DNA from: Echinostoma caproni
Taxonomy: Eukaryota > Platyhelminthes > Trematoda > Plagiorchiida > Echinostomatidae
DNA: 64,000 nt
Direction of reading: 5' to 3'
Assembly (NCBI GenBank): GCA_900618425.1
Contig: UZAN01040532.1
Location: forward strand, 3,923 to 67,922
The translations under genes and the position numbers were made by a program. Of this stretch, positions 46,800 through 57,240 are shown in pieces. The notes beneath the pieces are model-generated. The model was not told the origin of the DNA. It was given only the letters and a program-made list of their open reading frames with translations, and searched no databases. Every line of letters starts with the position of its first letter. Positions within the stretch are counted from its first letter, which is position 1.

Positions 46800-49700
46800 A
46801 GCTGTAGTTCGTGATCCATGTGCTGAATCCGTACTTCCATTGCACGCTCGCCTTTGGTTTCGGTTCATCGGGATTGTTCATGGTTATCGTGTTGAATTCG
46901 TTCATTCCAGTTCGGGATTGATCGATGTTACCGGGTTATAAGTTGTTCATACCATTGAAGTTCAGGCTCGTTCTTCTTAGCTCGTGACTCTGGTTTACCG
47001 GAATACGCATATTGGAATTACAAGTTCAAATGGGCTCAACTGATCAATGTGTTGCTCAACGTTTTGGAAATCAGTTCGCACTGGATAATACCCACACTTT
47101 TAGAGATTTGTTCCACCTAGTAGAACAGTAAGCTATTCAAACGTTTCAACAACGACTTAGTCTAATGCTCACTTCTGAGAGTGTGTATTCAAGACTTGAA
47201 CGCGCCTTGAGCTTAGGTTCTGAGTTTATTTGAAGGTAATACTCTTTAATTCAACCGAAGACTATGGTTGAATCAGTAGAACAGCTCGAAGTCAAATTTG
47301 AATTACCATACGTAGAGGATCATACAAGTGAAATTAGATCTAAATGATCAGATTCAGTTGGTGCTTGCATTTTTTGTGCTACTCGTCCAGTTTCTGCACT
47401 ACAGGACTTTGGGAATACCGATATTGCTGACCAAACTGTTTCCTCTACCCACCGAATCAAAGGCTACCTTTTAATTTGAGTAATGATAATTAGAATAGTC
47501 GACATAAACCAAATGTGGCCGATGGCGAGTTCAATGAAGAAAACCAGTAGGTTGTCCGTCAAGACGCCGCATGTCGTCAGATTAAGATCTAGAGATCACT
47601 CCGAAATAGATACTTTGTCAATTTCTGCCACCGGAGAGGCTACAGAAGGCAGCATTCACAAACAGAAAGTCGTTCATTGCGCACTGATTTGACTTCGAGG
47701 ACACACGAAGACTATCACCCCAATTATTCTTCACAAATCACATTTGGCCAACAGTTAACCGTGGGCAATCAATTCAGAAAGCATGTGATGAAACTAAGGG
47801 AAATGACTACGAAGACGAATGGTGAATCTTTTTCATATGTGAGACTTTGTGAGAGGTCCTACTCGTCAAATAGATAAATATATATTGTTATGTCTATGTA
47901 TATACATGTATATAAACTGTTCTTCTTTCGATGCACATTGGATTTTTCTGGATGATTTAATTTGATAACAGTTGAGGCACAATACATCAGAAACAGTTTA
48001 GGCTGAACGAGCCCATAATCCTTGAGTTTCAGAAGAACATGAATGTATTTTATATAATTTTGGACGATATTCATAGATAGCGTAAATTATCAAAGATGCT
48101 ACACGAAAACGGCTGCTCAGAAACTGATCGGTTATTTCCACTGCTAGGACTCCAAAACGTTGGTCATGAGTAATGGATACAAGTTTAGCTTTATGTCGAT
48201 CCTACCAAGGTATTCAATCCTGTTGTGTATCCATTTGATTTCCGCTCTTTTTCACAGAGTACTGACTGAGCTTTGCTCTAGCCTTGTGCGTCATGACACA
48301 ACAGAACGTTTATCCAAAAGCCGTAATGCAAAGTGGTTGACAAATGGGTCGCTGAACTTTCGACTTCTTTGCAATCAAGTTATTGCGTTCTGCAGTTTGC
48401 ATAATTACGTAACTTCCAATGAGTGAAGCATTTGTAACAACGTTGTGCACTTTTTACTTCATTGAAAAACGACCACTTGTGTCATACATCCGCATTTTAA
48501 TCCAAAAGAAGTGGAATAAATGCAGTGGATATTACCTCAAATAGCTCCAGGAATGAAATAATTTATGGTCCAAATACATTTTCGATGAATTCAGTCAGAG
48601 AGTTCAATACTCTTGATCAAGAATATAAAATACCGATGCCAAGATTAATTAGGCTTAAATTCCGTTGACATGAATTTGAATTTCTAATATTTTTTCGCAC
48701 ATATCTCCCTGACCTAAATCATCAAAAAGTCCAATATCCAATAAACTAAAATGGAGATCGTGGTAAACCTGCATACCACACTTGCAATTATGATCTTTTG
48801 GGTGGTTGTATCTACCTTGCGCTGTTGTGGACTCCACATATTAATCAAAATCTCCAACTTCAGAGGTTAGCGTTCAACATGTGGAAATTTCTTTCTTTGA
48901 AGAATGAATCCTTAAACTTTTATTTTCACGTACCTCTTCTCATCGTAATTCTGTTTTGTCATATCTAGGACGTTTATTTATTGACAAGCAGAAAATTTCC
49001 ACATAATTGAGCAATTACTTCCTTCATTGAGGAACAGTCTACGGCTTTCAGTTTCATTATTCATGATTTTATGAACTTGAATTCACAAATATGACGCAAA
49101 TGCTGAAAATTCATTCATCCATAAAGCTACTACTGACCTGACTTGAATCCTTTCAGGTATAAAATCATTTTTAGTTGCGCAGTTCTGCATCGGAAATCCA
49201 ATTAGTGTATGATGAGTTTCGGTGCTTAGAATATTAGTGGTAAAGAAGTTCCGTATGACTTATTGTCCGGCTGTAGCAATGACAACCATCGTGTTCCGAC
49301 CCGAATATTTGTAATAGTAGTAGTGGTGAAACAACACTGTATATTTAACAGGTAGACAGGTTCCTCTGTCTTTTTACCAGCAAGAAAAACTATTGTTTAT
49401 GAGTTTATATGTACGTGTACATGATTTCGAAAAGGTTTTCGATTATATGTTTGAGTCAAAGACATGAAAAGCTTCATGAATTTCACATTGATAAAACGAT
49501 TGATGAATTTGTGAATGATGTTCCGTTTGCTACTCAAAATAAGGATTATTTGTCCATGATAACGACCTCTATTCCGATTCAACTACCTAACATACTGAAT
49601 TACCCCACCTGATTTAGTGTCATTTACGTGATTATTGTGTCCAATTCACCAACCAAGAAATTGAACAAAGTTATTGTTAGAAAATCATTCACAATCCATG

Positions 49701-50055
49701 AAGTAGTTTAAAAGAAAACCATTTGACGCGATGTTCCACATTTTGCTTTGAAAATAGACGGTTGGTGGAAAGGAAGTGCAAACTCAGTGTGGTGGATAGT
49801 TGTTATTTATTCCAAATGCCTCGATTAACCGATACCTTGCCATATGAAAACCTAGAAATCCGTTGAATTTTCACGGAAACTACCACAACAGTTCACCCGC
49901 TAAAATATGAATCAGCCGGCTTTCAAGGATTATGTGCAATATAAGTGCAAAGTTTTTTTCGATGATAATGCATATCTATCTAGGAACGAAAAGTACACCC
50001 CCCTTAGGGAACTGTGCGTAGGAGTATGCTTTCAGAATTAAAACCACACCAACCA
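46800..50055. other. Long stretch without recognisable genes
   Basis: Around 47,030-47,880 there are open runs on the plus strand interrupted by stops (for example DNTHTFRDLFHLVEQ; VGACIFCATRPVSALQDFG) that could be a decayed retroelement gag, but I cannot match them. At 48,258-48,426 (plus) a strong acceptor TTTCCGCTCTTTTTCACAG is followed by 56 open codons to a TGA; possible terminal exon. The rest is A+T-rich. Confidence 0.35.
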
Positions 50056-50059
50056 GGCC

Positions 50060-50230
50060 CATCGTGACTTGTGGATCTTTTCAAAGTAGCTTGACCTCAA
50101 ATTCGAACCGTGTGATTGGCGATCATTTACCTAATACGCATAGGTTACCTTAAGCAGATGCCTGCGTCCCCATCCAACCAAGACTCTTGAGTTAGCTGAG
50201 ATAACCTAGCGTGGGATTCTGACATGAACT
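50060..50230 (-). repeat. tRNA-like B box, possible SINE relic
   Basis: Minus strand: ACACGGTTCGAATTTGAGG (50,113-50,095) contains a near-perfect B box. The A box upstream is unclear. No second copy seen. Confidence 0.25.
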
Positions 50231-50234
50231 CTTA

Positions 50235-51545
50235 AATTTAAATTGTACTACTTTATCGAGTAATGATGGATCAAACTTCTTCGCTTTCTTGTGCGTCTTT
50301 TGTTCTGTTGAGAACCGACTGAAAAGTGATAATCACTTAAAATAACTCAAACAACTGGTTAAGTAACTGCTTCAAAATGGGCCGGATAATGTGTACCCTT
50401 GGAAACCATAAGAACAAATTTCGAAGCACCTAACAGTAATGAGTGTGACTGTAGATTCATTGTATTCATTGTGATTATCGAGGGGCTCAGTTGGCTACAG
50501 AGTAAAAACGACAGAACACGTCACGGGACGTCGTAGATCTGGCTTTATAAATTTTATTTGGTTAGCCCAATGTCAAATCAACAGGTATCACTCCCAGTTT
50601 TTTCCGTGTTGTTAAGTTGTTGTTGTTAAGTTACTATAAAGCTTTCACCTTTGTCCAGAAAGGTACAGTAAATTGTAATCCTTCTTCTTTAGTACATCGA
50701 TGGTTTAACCAACAAGTTGCAAGTGACCGTGGGAATCTTTCAAATACAGCGATAAAGCAAACTATACAGAAAAACATTTCTTATCGATTTACTGTGTTAC
50801 AGGAATGAATCACAAAATCCGATGTATTTTCATGAATCAAGTGGTACATTGCTTGCCCAAATCCATTAGAAGTATAATTAATGCATAATGAAGTGACTAA
50901 CAGCAAGTAGTTTACGCTCGCAGACCAATAATGAATAGTATCAGCAAGTGTAGTCACTTTTCGTACACATCAGGGTTTAGAGTTGTCCATTAGAAGTACA
51001 CTCCTGGTCCCGGTTAGTGTACGATACTTTGTCTATTTCTTATCGGTATGATGACGTGATCAGTCCGAGCGTGGTGAACTTAAAATAGATCAGAAACATG
51101 TGATTCATCTAACATTTGTATTTGGTGATTCATACACAGGGAAGAACCGGTATCCGTTGGGGATAATCCTTTGGTTTTGAAAAGTGTATGTTGCAAATAC
51201 CAACAACCATGATCTATAGCAGCAAAGCTCTTTCCGTTGTTTTATTTTCTCACTTATCAAGATACCTTCTTAGAGCTAGCCAGCAGGGAGAGCATTATGG
51301 TGAATTGTGTCTTGCGCATAGCTAAAAAGGCCTGGAATGACAAGCTGATCTATCCCAGTTAGGCGTGATTTCATTGACCCGACTGAGGATCCGACCCGAG
51401 TGTGACTATTCATATAGTGACAAGACAGATGATCAGAATGGTTTTTAAATTTTGTCTTAGACGAGCTAGCTATGTGTTATGTCCGCAATAAACTTGCAAA
51501 GCTGATATATACTATTTCGCGTATAGGCAGCGTAAAGAAACGGTC
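50235..51545. other. No recognisable feature
   Basis: A+T-rich, short unrecognised open stretches only. Confidence 0.5.
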
Positions 51546-51549
51546 TGGT

Positions 51550-51705
51550 TCGCTGTCAAGTGGGTGATATGCTTGCGTTCTACTTTTGAGATCGTTGGTT
51601 CGTTCAATTGATTCACGCCGCTGATAAGACCCCACCTGATTGGAACCGTTGCCCAGTGCTCCGTAGCTTTTCATTTCACGCTTCTTTTGCTCAATACACC
51701 ACAAA
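51550..51705 (+). mobile_element. SINE-B copy 4
   Basis: GTGGGTGATATGCTTGCGTTCT, then a B-box-like GGTTCGTTCAATTG, GATTCACGCCG, the core CTGATAA (51,621-51,627), 14 nt, GGAAC (51,642-51,646), CCCAGTGCTCCGTAGCTTTT and tail CATTTCACGCTTCTTTTGCT then CAATACACC. The minus-strand open stretch 51,704-51,477 is spurious. Confidence 0.65.
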
Positions 51706-52395
51706 ATGCACCGTACACTCTAATCAAGAAGATCCTTTGAGAATCCAGTAACAGGGTACATCCTGTACGGTTTCAACAACAGTTGTACTTGATCGACAAA
51801 AAATACTCCATTAAAGGATTACGAATGATTGTTCCCAAATAAAGCTTCACAATGCTTGCATTTTCTTCAAATATCTCTTCTCACTTATCATATTACAAAC
51901 CGAAAATGAATACTCGGAAATAATCCAAAACGGTCCAACCCAAATTTGATAGCGGCAAGGTTGTGAAAGTGGCCAACTGTCTTTCTGGTTCGTTTCAAAG
52001 CAGTTCTCTGTATTAATTACCCTATATTCTTTCTTCCAATCAATAAAGAGTTTTTCCTCCATTTATGCAGTAATCCACACCGCTGTGCGTCCAGTTTTAC
52101 CGCTGGTGGATAGAAAATGCACTTTTAATTCCCAAATTCTAACGAGGAGCCCGACCCAGTGACCGACGAAGCGTTTTAGGTTTTACCCCAGTAGCTCTTA
52201 TCCAATGTACTTGAAACGCTCCCCTGAACTTGGTAAGATGAAAAGGTCAGCGAGGAACACAAGTAGTGTCCCAGAGCCGGGGAACTCTTCAGTACTACCC
52301 TAGCGGACCCATATTATAGCAATAGTAACAGCAACAAACGATGCTACCTAAATCTCAGGCTCTGGAAGCCGTGGTGAGCCCAATGGATTGACAAC
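51706..52395. other. Probable leader of the following CR1-like element in its second half
   Basis: 51,706-52,080 shows nothing. About 52,080-52,395 is richer in G+C (for example GAGGAGCCCGACCCAGTGAC, CCAGAGCCGGGGAACTC) and leads into ORF1, so it may be the 5' untranslated region of the CR1-like element. Confidence 0.4.
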
Positions 52396-52400
52396 ATAAG

Positions 52401-52913
52401 TTGACAAAACAATTAAAGACAGTTAATCACATAGCCCTGACGGTTATCCGCACTAATGTACCAGAAGCGACAGCAACGTCATTTAAGGAAAGATACGTAG
52501 ACGAGCTTGATCAATGGACTTCAAAATGTACCCGAATGAAGATAAACGTTCACCCAATTAGCATTGTACATCTCTTTAACCAATCGTCCTCGCCTCACGT
52601 CGGGAAAACCAGATTACTTTGCGTTACTTTCAAAGATAAAGAAAATGTCAAGAAAGTGCGTTTTTACAGTTGCCTCCTTGGAAAAGTTCCGAGTCGAATA
52701 GGAATATTTCCTTATCGGCCGTGGACCAAACGTATGCGCTATCGCACGATCCCAGTGGGTGCACAGGAGTCAAAGAATAAACGAGTTTTTTTGATTCAAG
52801 GAGTCCCTATTTTAAACTATTCGGATGGATACAGATGCAACAAAACGACTGTGTGGAATGTGGAATCATTGAAGAACTGTTTGAATGCCGTAATATTTTC
52901 ACCAAATCAATGA
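52401..52913 (+). CDS. CR1-like element ORF1 protein, nearly intact
   Basis: 170-codon open frame, the longest intact transposon frame apart from the L2-like RT. It resembles ORF1 of CR1-group elements: NVPEATATSFKERYVDELDQ then WTSKCTRMKINVHPISIVHL, NQSSSPHVGKTRLLCVTF and a basic YRPWTKRMRYRT. A second such repeat begins at VFLIQGVPILNYSDGYRCN. ORF1 proteins of these elements bind RNA and act as chaperones in the ribonucleoprotein. It lies directly upstream of the EN/RT remnant in the same orientation, so the two belong to one element. Start chosen at the first ATG of the frame; a true start further upstream is possible. It stops at TGA 52,911-52,913, probably early. Confidence 0.6.
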   Translation: MTKQLKTVNHIALTVIRTNVPEATATSFKERYVDELDQWTSKCTRMKINVHPISIVHLFNQSSSPHVGKTRLLCVTFKDKENVKKVRFYSCLLGKVPSRIGIFPYRPWTKRMRYRTIPVGAQESKNKRVFLIQGVPILNYSDGYRCNKTTVWNVESLKNCLNAVIFSPNQ

Positions 52914-53099
52914 TTCGGCTTCCATGGTCAGAGGACTGACGTGGAAATGACCCGAGGAATTTGAAAGTAAACCTCAGTACTCCGAAAATAGTCACATCGG
53001 TCTGGTAGACATGGTATAAAAGTAGAAGAAAAGGATAATCAGAATTATGCCTCACAACACTGCTGAGTATTGAGGTGATACGGTATTCTCATTTAGAAA

Positions 53100-55400
53100 A
53101 CAGTGCTAATATGCTGCTTCTCTCAATCCGAACTCCAATTCCTTATCCATCGTCGTGAGCTCACACCAACAGAACCCATTCTCCAAAAAGCCCTGCTAAC
53201 CGACTGGAGATTGGTCGGTACATATAACGATGAGAGCCACAGCGGACTTCTAAACCGACACTCCCTAACCTGGTTTTTATACGAATGTATAAGGCTTCCG
53301 TAGCGAATTTCCCGAGGTACAAATGCGATTGTAAACTTGTCAGTAGGGTGTTGTTGCCATTACTGAAACTTGGTTCACGGTCGATATCTTTAACTCTGAA
53401 TTGCAACTACCTGGAATGGCATTGCTGTCATTGTCCCAGTTTTATGAAAGACCAAAACTATAACCACTTATTCGAACGAAATTAATGGCTGAAATCCAAC
53501 ACGCGCAACCTTAGTCAACGCAGATAATTGCAGTACCTCGCACGTCCGGAAGAACAGCTTGATCCATTGGCATCCTGGAAAAGATTCGTCGATGCTGTAA
53601 TCGAACTCATAGAGACCTCTATACGAAAACCAAGGCCATCGGTTCATACCTATTCGCAATTGAACAAAAAATGGATGTTATAGAGGAATTTCTCTTGATG
53701 ACGGACACTTGAGATAACTAAATTATGTTCAGACAGCTTTGTATATGAGAGCATGTCAGGAGGTTTCAAGAAACTCCGGCTCATAGATTTATATCAGATC
53801 TAAACCTCCTAAACTAGCATATCAATGTCATCAGAGAAGTAAAATACGGAATACCGGCTCTGAGGCATGCAGGACGAGTTTAAACTACTACGTCTGAAGC
53901 AGCCGACTTTCTAAAATTGCAGTTCTATGAAGTGTTCACTGCAGGTGACACCGTCGTTGCAGCTTTTATTCCTTCTGCCATGTGTACCATACACCCAATT
54001 GACTGCAGGTACCTTCGAGATTGTAACATTAAAAGTCTAACTAGCGCCACGACCTAACAATCTATCCCCAGGGAAGATAACATCTGCTCACAGACTCTGA
54101 CCTCCTTGACAAACCACATATCGAATAATTGCTCACTTATACCGAAGCATGTTCTACACGAAGGTGATTCCTCAGTTCTTCAAAGGAGGTGCAATCCTAC
54201 ACATCTACAAAGCTGGATGCGGAAGTGATCCCTCGAAATACCGTCGATTAAACTTTTACCCGTTCTGTCATAAGCATCACAATAAACTAATGTTGATGCT
54301 CTGATGGAGCATTTCGAGAACGATAACACTTCATCGCCGGCCCAACACAGATCTCGAAGAAAACGGTCGTGCACCGTCTGTTACTTGCGTTGGATGAGTG
54401 GACAAGTTGACACAGAGGAAAGAGTGACGTCGACAAAAATCATTATCAGCTCGAGTGAATCAGTCACTATATGGACCGGTTGAAGCGGCCATGGATGTTC
54501 ACAATGGTCCATACTTGATCCATATCGTTTCTTAGCATGCATAAACGACCCATCAGATGTCCTGTGAGAAAAAGCACTATTACTCGCAGGCAACGCCAAA
54601 ACACGGAGAATGGTAGAACATCCTGAATTTCGTGAAAACCTGCAAGACACTCTTAAAGCAGCTCACTAATGATCTACCACGATTAACATGTTATTCATCG
54701 TTGAGAAATGTAATGTTGTATAGCTCCGTCACAGGATTGGCTTTCAGTAATTACTTGGTAATCAGCCATTATTGCGCGCTCGAAAAGAAAAGCATCTGAG
54801 AGTTACTGTTTATGAGGATGCAGGATGTTTCAAACATTGCGATAGAGCGTCGTTAAAAGCCCTAAAGCTGGTTGGATTATTAAAACAATTTTGGATCATT
54901 CGAAGCAGACCTATTGCCCCGTTTACTATCAGCATGCATTAGACCATGCACCGAGCATACTTTTCAACCTTTTAATCTGTGACAGGTTCGCGACCAAAAA
55001 TCACCTGAACGTCCGCAGAGAATAGCAAACAAAATGGTGAAATGGTTACAATCTGAAATCTACAGTGGAAAGAGGTGAATCCCCGGACTTTAGTGTTCAG
55101 AATAATGTGGAGTACTGGAATAAATGATCCTGGTCAATTCCATAGTACATTAACCTAACCACCTTTGTACTACTCTACTTACACCATCCGGGAATGGTCA
55201 TCTCAGTGGACATCCATCTAAACTTTCACTCCATAAGAGTCGGTTAGAATTCAGGTGTTACTCTTTCGGCCTTAGAGTTTTTAATACTTGGAACACTTCC
55301 AGCTCAAGTTGTATGTGCTCCAATAATCGATTCGTTCAAGTCACGACCCGATGAATAATTGTAACACCCAACTCTTCATCACCGGTGAGTGAACCGAACC
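53100..55400 (+). pseudogene. CR1-like element ORF2 (endonuclease and RT), heavily broken
   Basis: EN block VAITETWFTVDIFNSELQLP (about 53,354-53,413) with the catalytic Glu of (S/T)ETW. Linker with EAADFLKLQFYEVFTAGD (about 53,895-53,950). RT: KAGCGSDPSKYRRLNF (about 54,211-54,258), RKRSCTVCYLRWMSGQ (about 54,358-54,405), then LLAGNAKTRRMVEHPEFREN (about 54,584-54,642) where FADD is lost, and C-terminal HKSRLEFRCYSFGLRVFNTW (about 55,231-55,290), typical of CR1. More than ten stops and shifts. Catalytic palm motifs between 54,420 and 54,580 are degraded. Homologous to the reverse-oriented copy at 31.64-32.78 kb. The element runs to about 55,400. Confidence 0.8.
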
Positions 55401-55404
55401 CAGT

Positions 55405-56250
55405 TTGTACATATCCTATGGAATTCAATAGGCATCAGTTCTATAATTCAACCATGATGAAAATTTGAATTTGGAGAATTTCTTCACTGTCGGTTGTTAA
55501 CCCAGATGTTAGAAAACTGCTCACATTTTTTCCTGATGCGACGTGGATACTGCGATTCGAACTTCTGAGTGATCGTAGATGTGGCATCCGTTGTCAAATA
55601 TCCGTTTGCGGCCTCTTGGCATACACACTAGATATTTCTTCATCTACCGTTGATCGCTGCAGTAAGTCGCTTATCGTCTCTCTCAAGCCGCCGATGCGCT
55701 CGACCAAGATTTTCATGGTGAGCTTATAGAAAAACCATCTCGATTTTTACCACTTGGTTACAAATATTTCGTGTAGGAAAGCTTATTCTTATTTCGGTTC
55801 GATGCAGTCATTTCGAGAGCAATCTTAGGGCACTCCGGAGTACCATAAAGTTGCATGCTATCTCCGAACGTTTACTTTTGCTTCATCGATGTCCTTTCAC
55901 TCCAAACTCTATACCACATCCAAAGTGTTTTCGTCGATAACAGCGAATGCTGTTATGTTTCTTGCAACACATTCCGTGCCTCATCTGTCATCTTGATTCA
56001 CGATCGATTTTCTCGCTTTCCTTCACTGAATTCCGGTCGAAGATGATGGAATTGTATATTTATATTTCGAATGCGTTTTAAAATTGAAGATAGAGAAAAA
56101 GAAGTGATTCTTATTCAAATATTATTCATTACTGTTTATTTATTCAAAGTACCAATAATCAACCCTCAAGAGAATCGAGGTCAATTTTTACTCGTCCCGA
56201 ATTCGCATGCTTTCCCATGAAGATAGCTTTTCTACTCCTTAAAGTGCTTT
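55405..56250. other. No recognised gene; one candidate small exon
   Basis: At 55,648-55,722 (minus) a 75-nt block between TTTTTCTATAAG and GTAGAT is open in phase 0 and encodes LTMKILVERIGGLRETISDL then LQRST, an amphipathic helix-like sequence. The donor GTAGAT is weak. The plus-strand stretches here are unrecognised. Confidence 0.3.
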
Positions 56251-56433
56251 GGTGGTAGGCAGCTCTGCTGTCGTCCGGTTCAATACCACGCCTAACCTAT
56301 CGGGGCCTTAAATGGTTCACCACTCCAAGTCCAGGGGCTTAGGTTATCGGTTTCTCTCTCTAAACATCAGGTCCTCGTGACTATGGGGTTAACGCCGTCT
56401 GCTGTTCATCACACGACATTGTGTAATAAAAAA
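56251..56433 (+). mobile_element. SINE-A copy 3, lacking the 5' head
   Basis: GTGCTTTGGTGGTAGGCAGC, CCGGTTCAATACCACGCC, TCGGGGCCTTAAATGGTT, CAGGTCCTCGTGACTATG and CTGTTCATCACAC, ending in AATAAAAAA. The A-box head is absent, and the segment after GTGCTTTG is deleted relative to the 9.2 kb copy. Confidence 0.75.
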
Positions 56434-56773
56434 GCAGTTTGCTACTCCTGTCTTGAATTAATGATCTTCGTAACTGAAGTGCCGATCCTAAATAATAAAT
56501 GGTTCCTTACTCTGTCGAAAAAGTAAAGGAATTTATCTTAACTTGTTAATAAGTCTGACTTTTAAGTCCACTCCAGTTTTGTGAACATTTTCGTTCGATC
56601 TATTTACATTCGCTCTGTGTTCTGTTCTGTTCTTCGAGTCCTGTTCTGAAACAGCTGTACCGATGTGTCGCGGACGAATGCCCGAGACTTGTAGAATATT
56701 TGCTCGTCTACGCCGATCGACAGGTTTTGAAAAGGGGACTGCATTGATTTTTACACTTGGACGAAAATAGACT

Positions 56774-56795
56774 TTATATATATATATATATATAT
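56774..56795. repeat. (TA)n microsatellite
   Basis: About eleven TA units just 5' of RepX copy 2. Confidence 0.85.
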
Positions 56796-56807
56796 CCTGT
56801 CAATATA

Positions 56808-57240
56808 TTTTGAACTCGTTCAAGTCCAAACCGTATGCTGAACAAATCATAGTACAGTACCCCGATGAAAAGAAAAAATGTTCCATGGTGTGCATGGTCT
56901 GGAATACTACCAGGTTGACTAAGCCAAGGCTGATGAATTTTCTTGAGGAATTCACAACTGGAGCCTTCAGCTAGCCCAAGCCTAACCGACAGGGCAATTG
57001 AGTGGTGTGTGAAAACATTAATTTATCAAAGCCGGTGACCAGTTCATCGAATCATACGCACTTTGGACGGGAACAAGCGTCCAAGGTACCCAATTCACCT
57101 GCATACCCAACTGAGCCGGTGACCACTTTTACAACCGGTAAGGTGTGTGTGGTTCCTACTACTCCTCCTGGTTGGATTGAAATCATGGATTTCAGCCAAC
57201 TCTCCTTGGTTCACTTGCAGTGGTTCGTCAATCCGATTGT
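56808..57240 (+). repeat. RepX, unclassified dispersed repeat (copy 2)
   Basis: Homologous to the minus strand of 908-1,425. Homology starts near TTTTGAACTCGTTCAAG and ends near CTTGCAGTGG. One frame (56,829 to 57,352) is open except for two stops and contains CSMVCMVWNTTRLTKPR and TTGKVCVVPTTPPGWIE. The first copy keeps the same frame in places (MNTVRLPRPRQVNFIGN). Whether this frame was ever translated is unknown. I could not match it to EN, RT, Gag or transposase. The 117-codon stretch 57,002-57,355 lies mostly inside this repeat and is not a gene. Confidence 0.7.

Noticed and set aside
56932..56960. CTGATGA in RepX as a second hammerhead
   Set aside because: No GAAAC at the right distance and the motif is not conserved in the other RepX copy.
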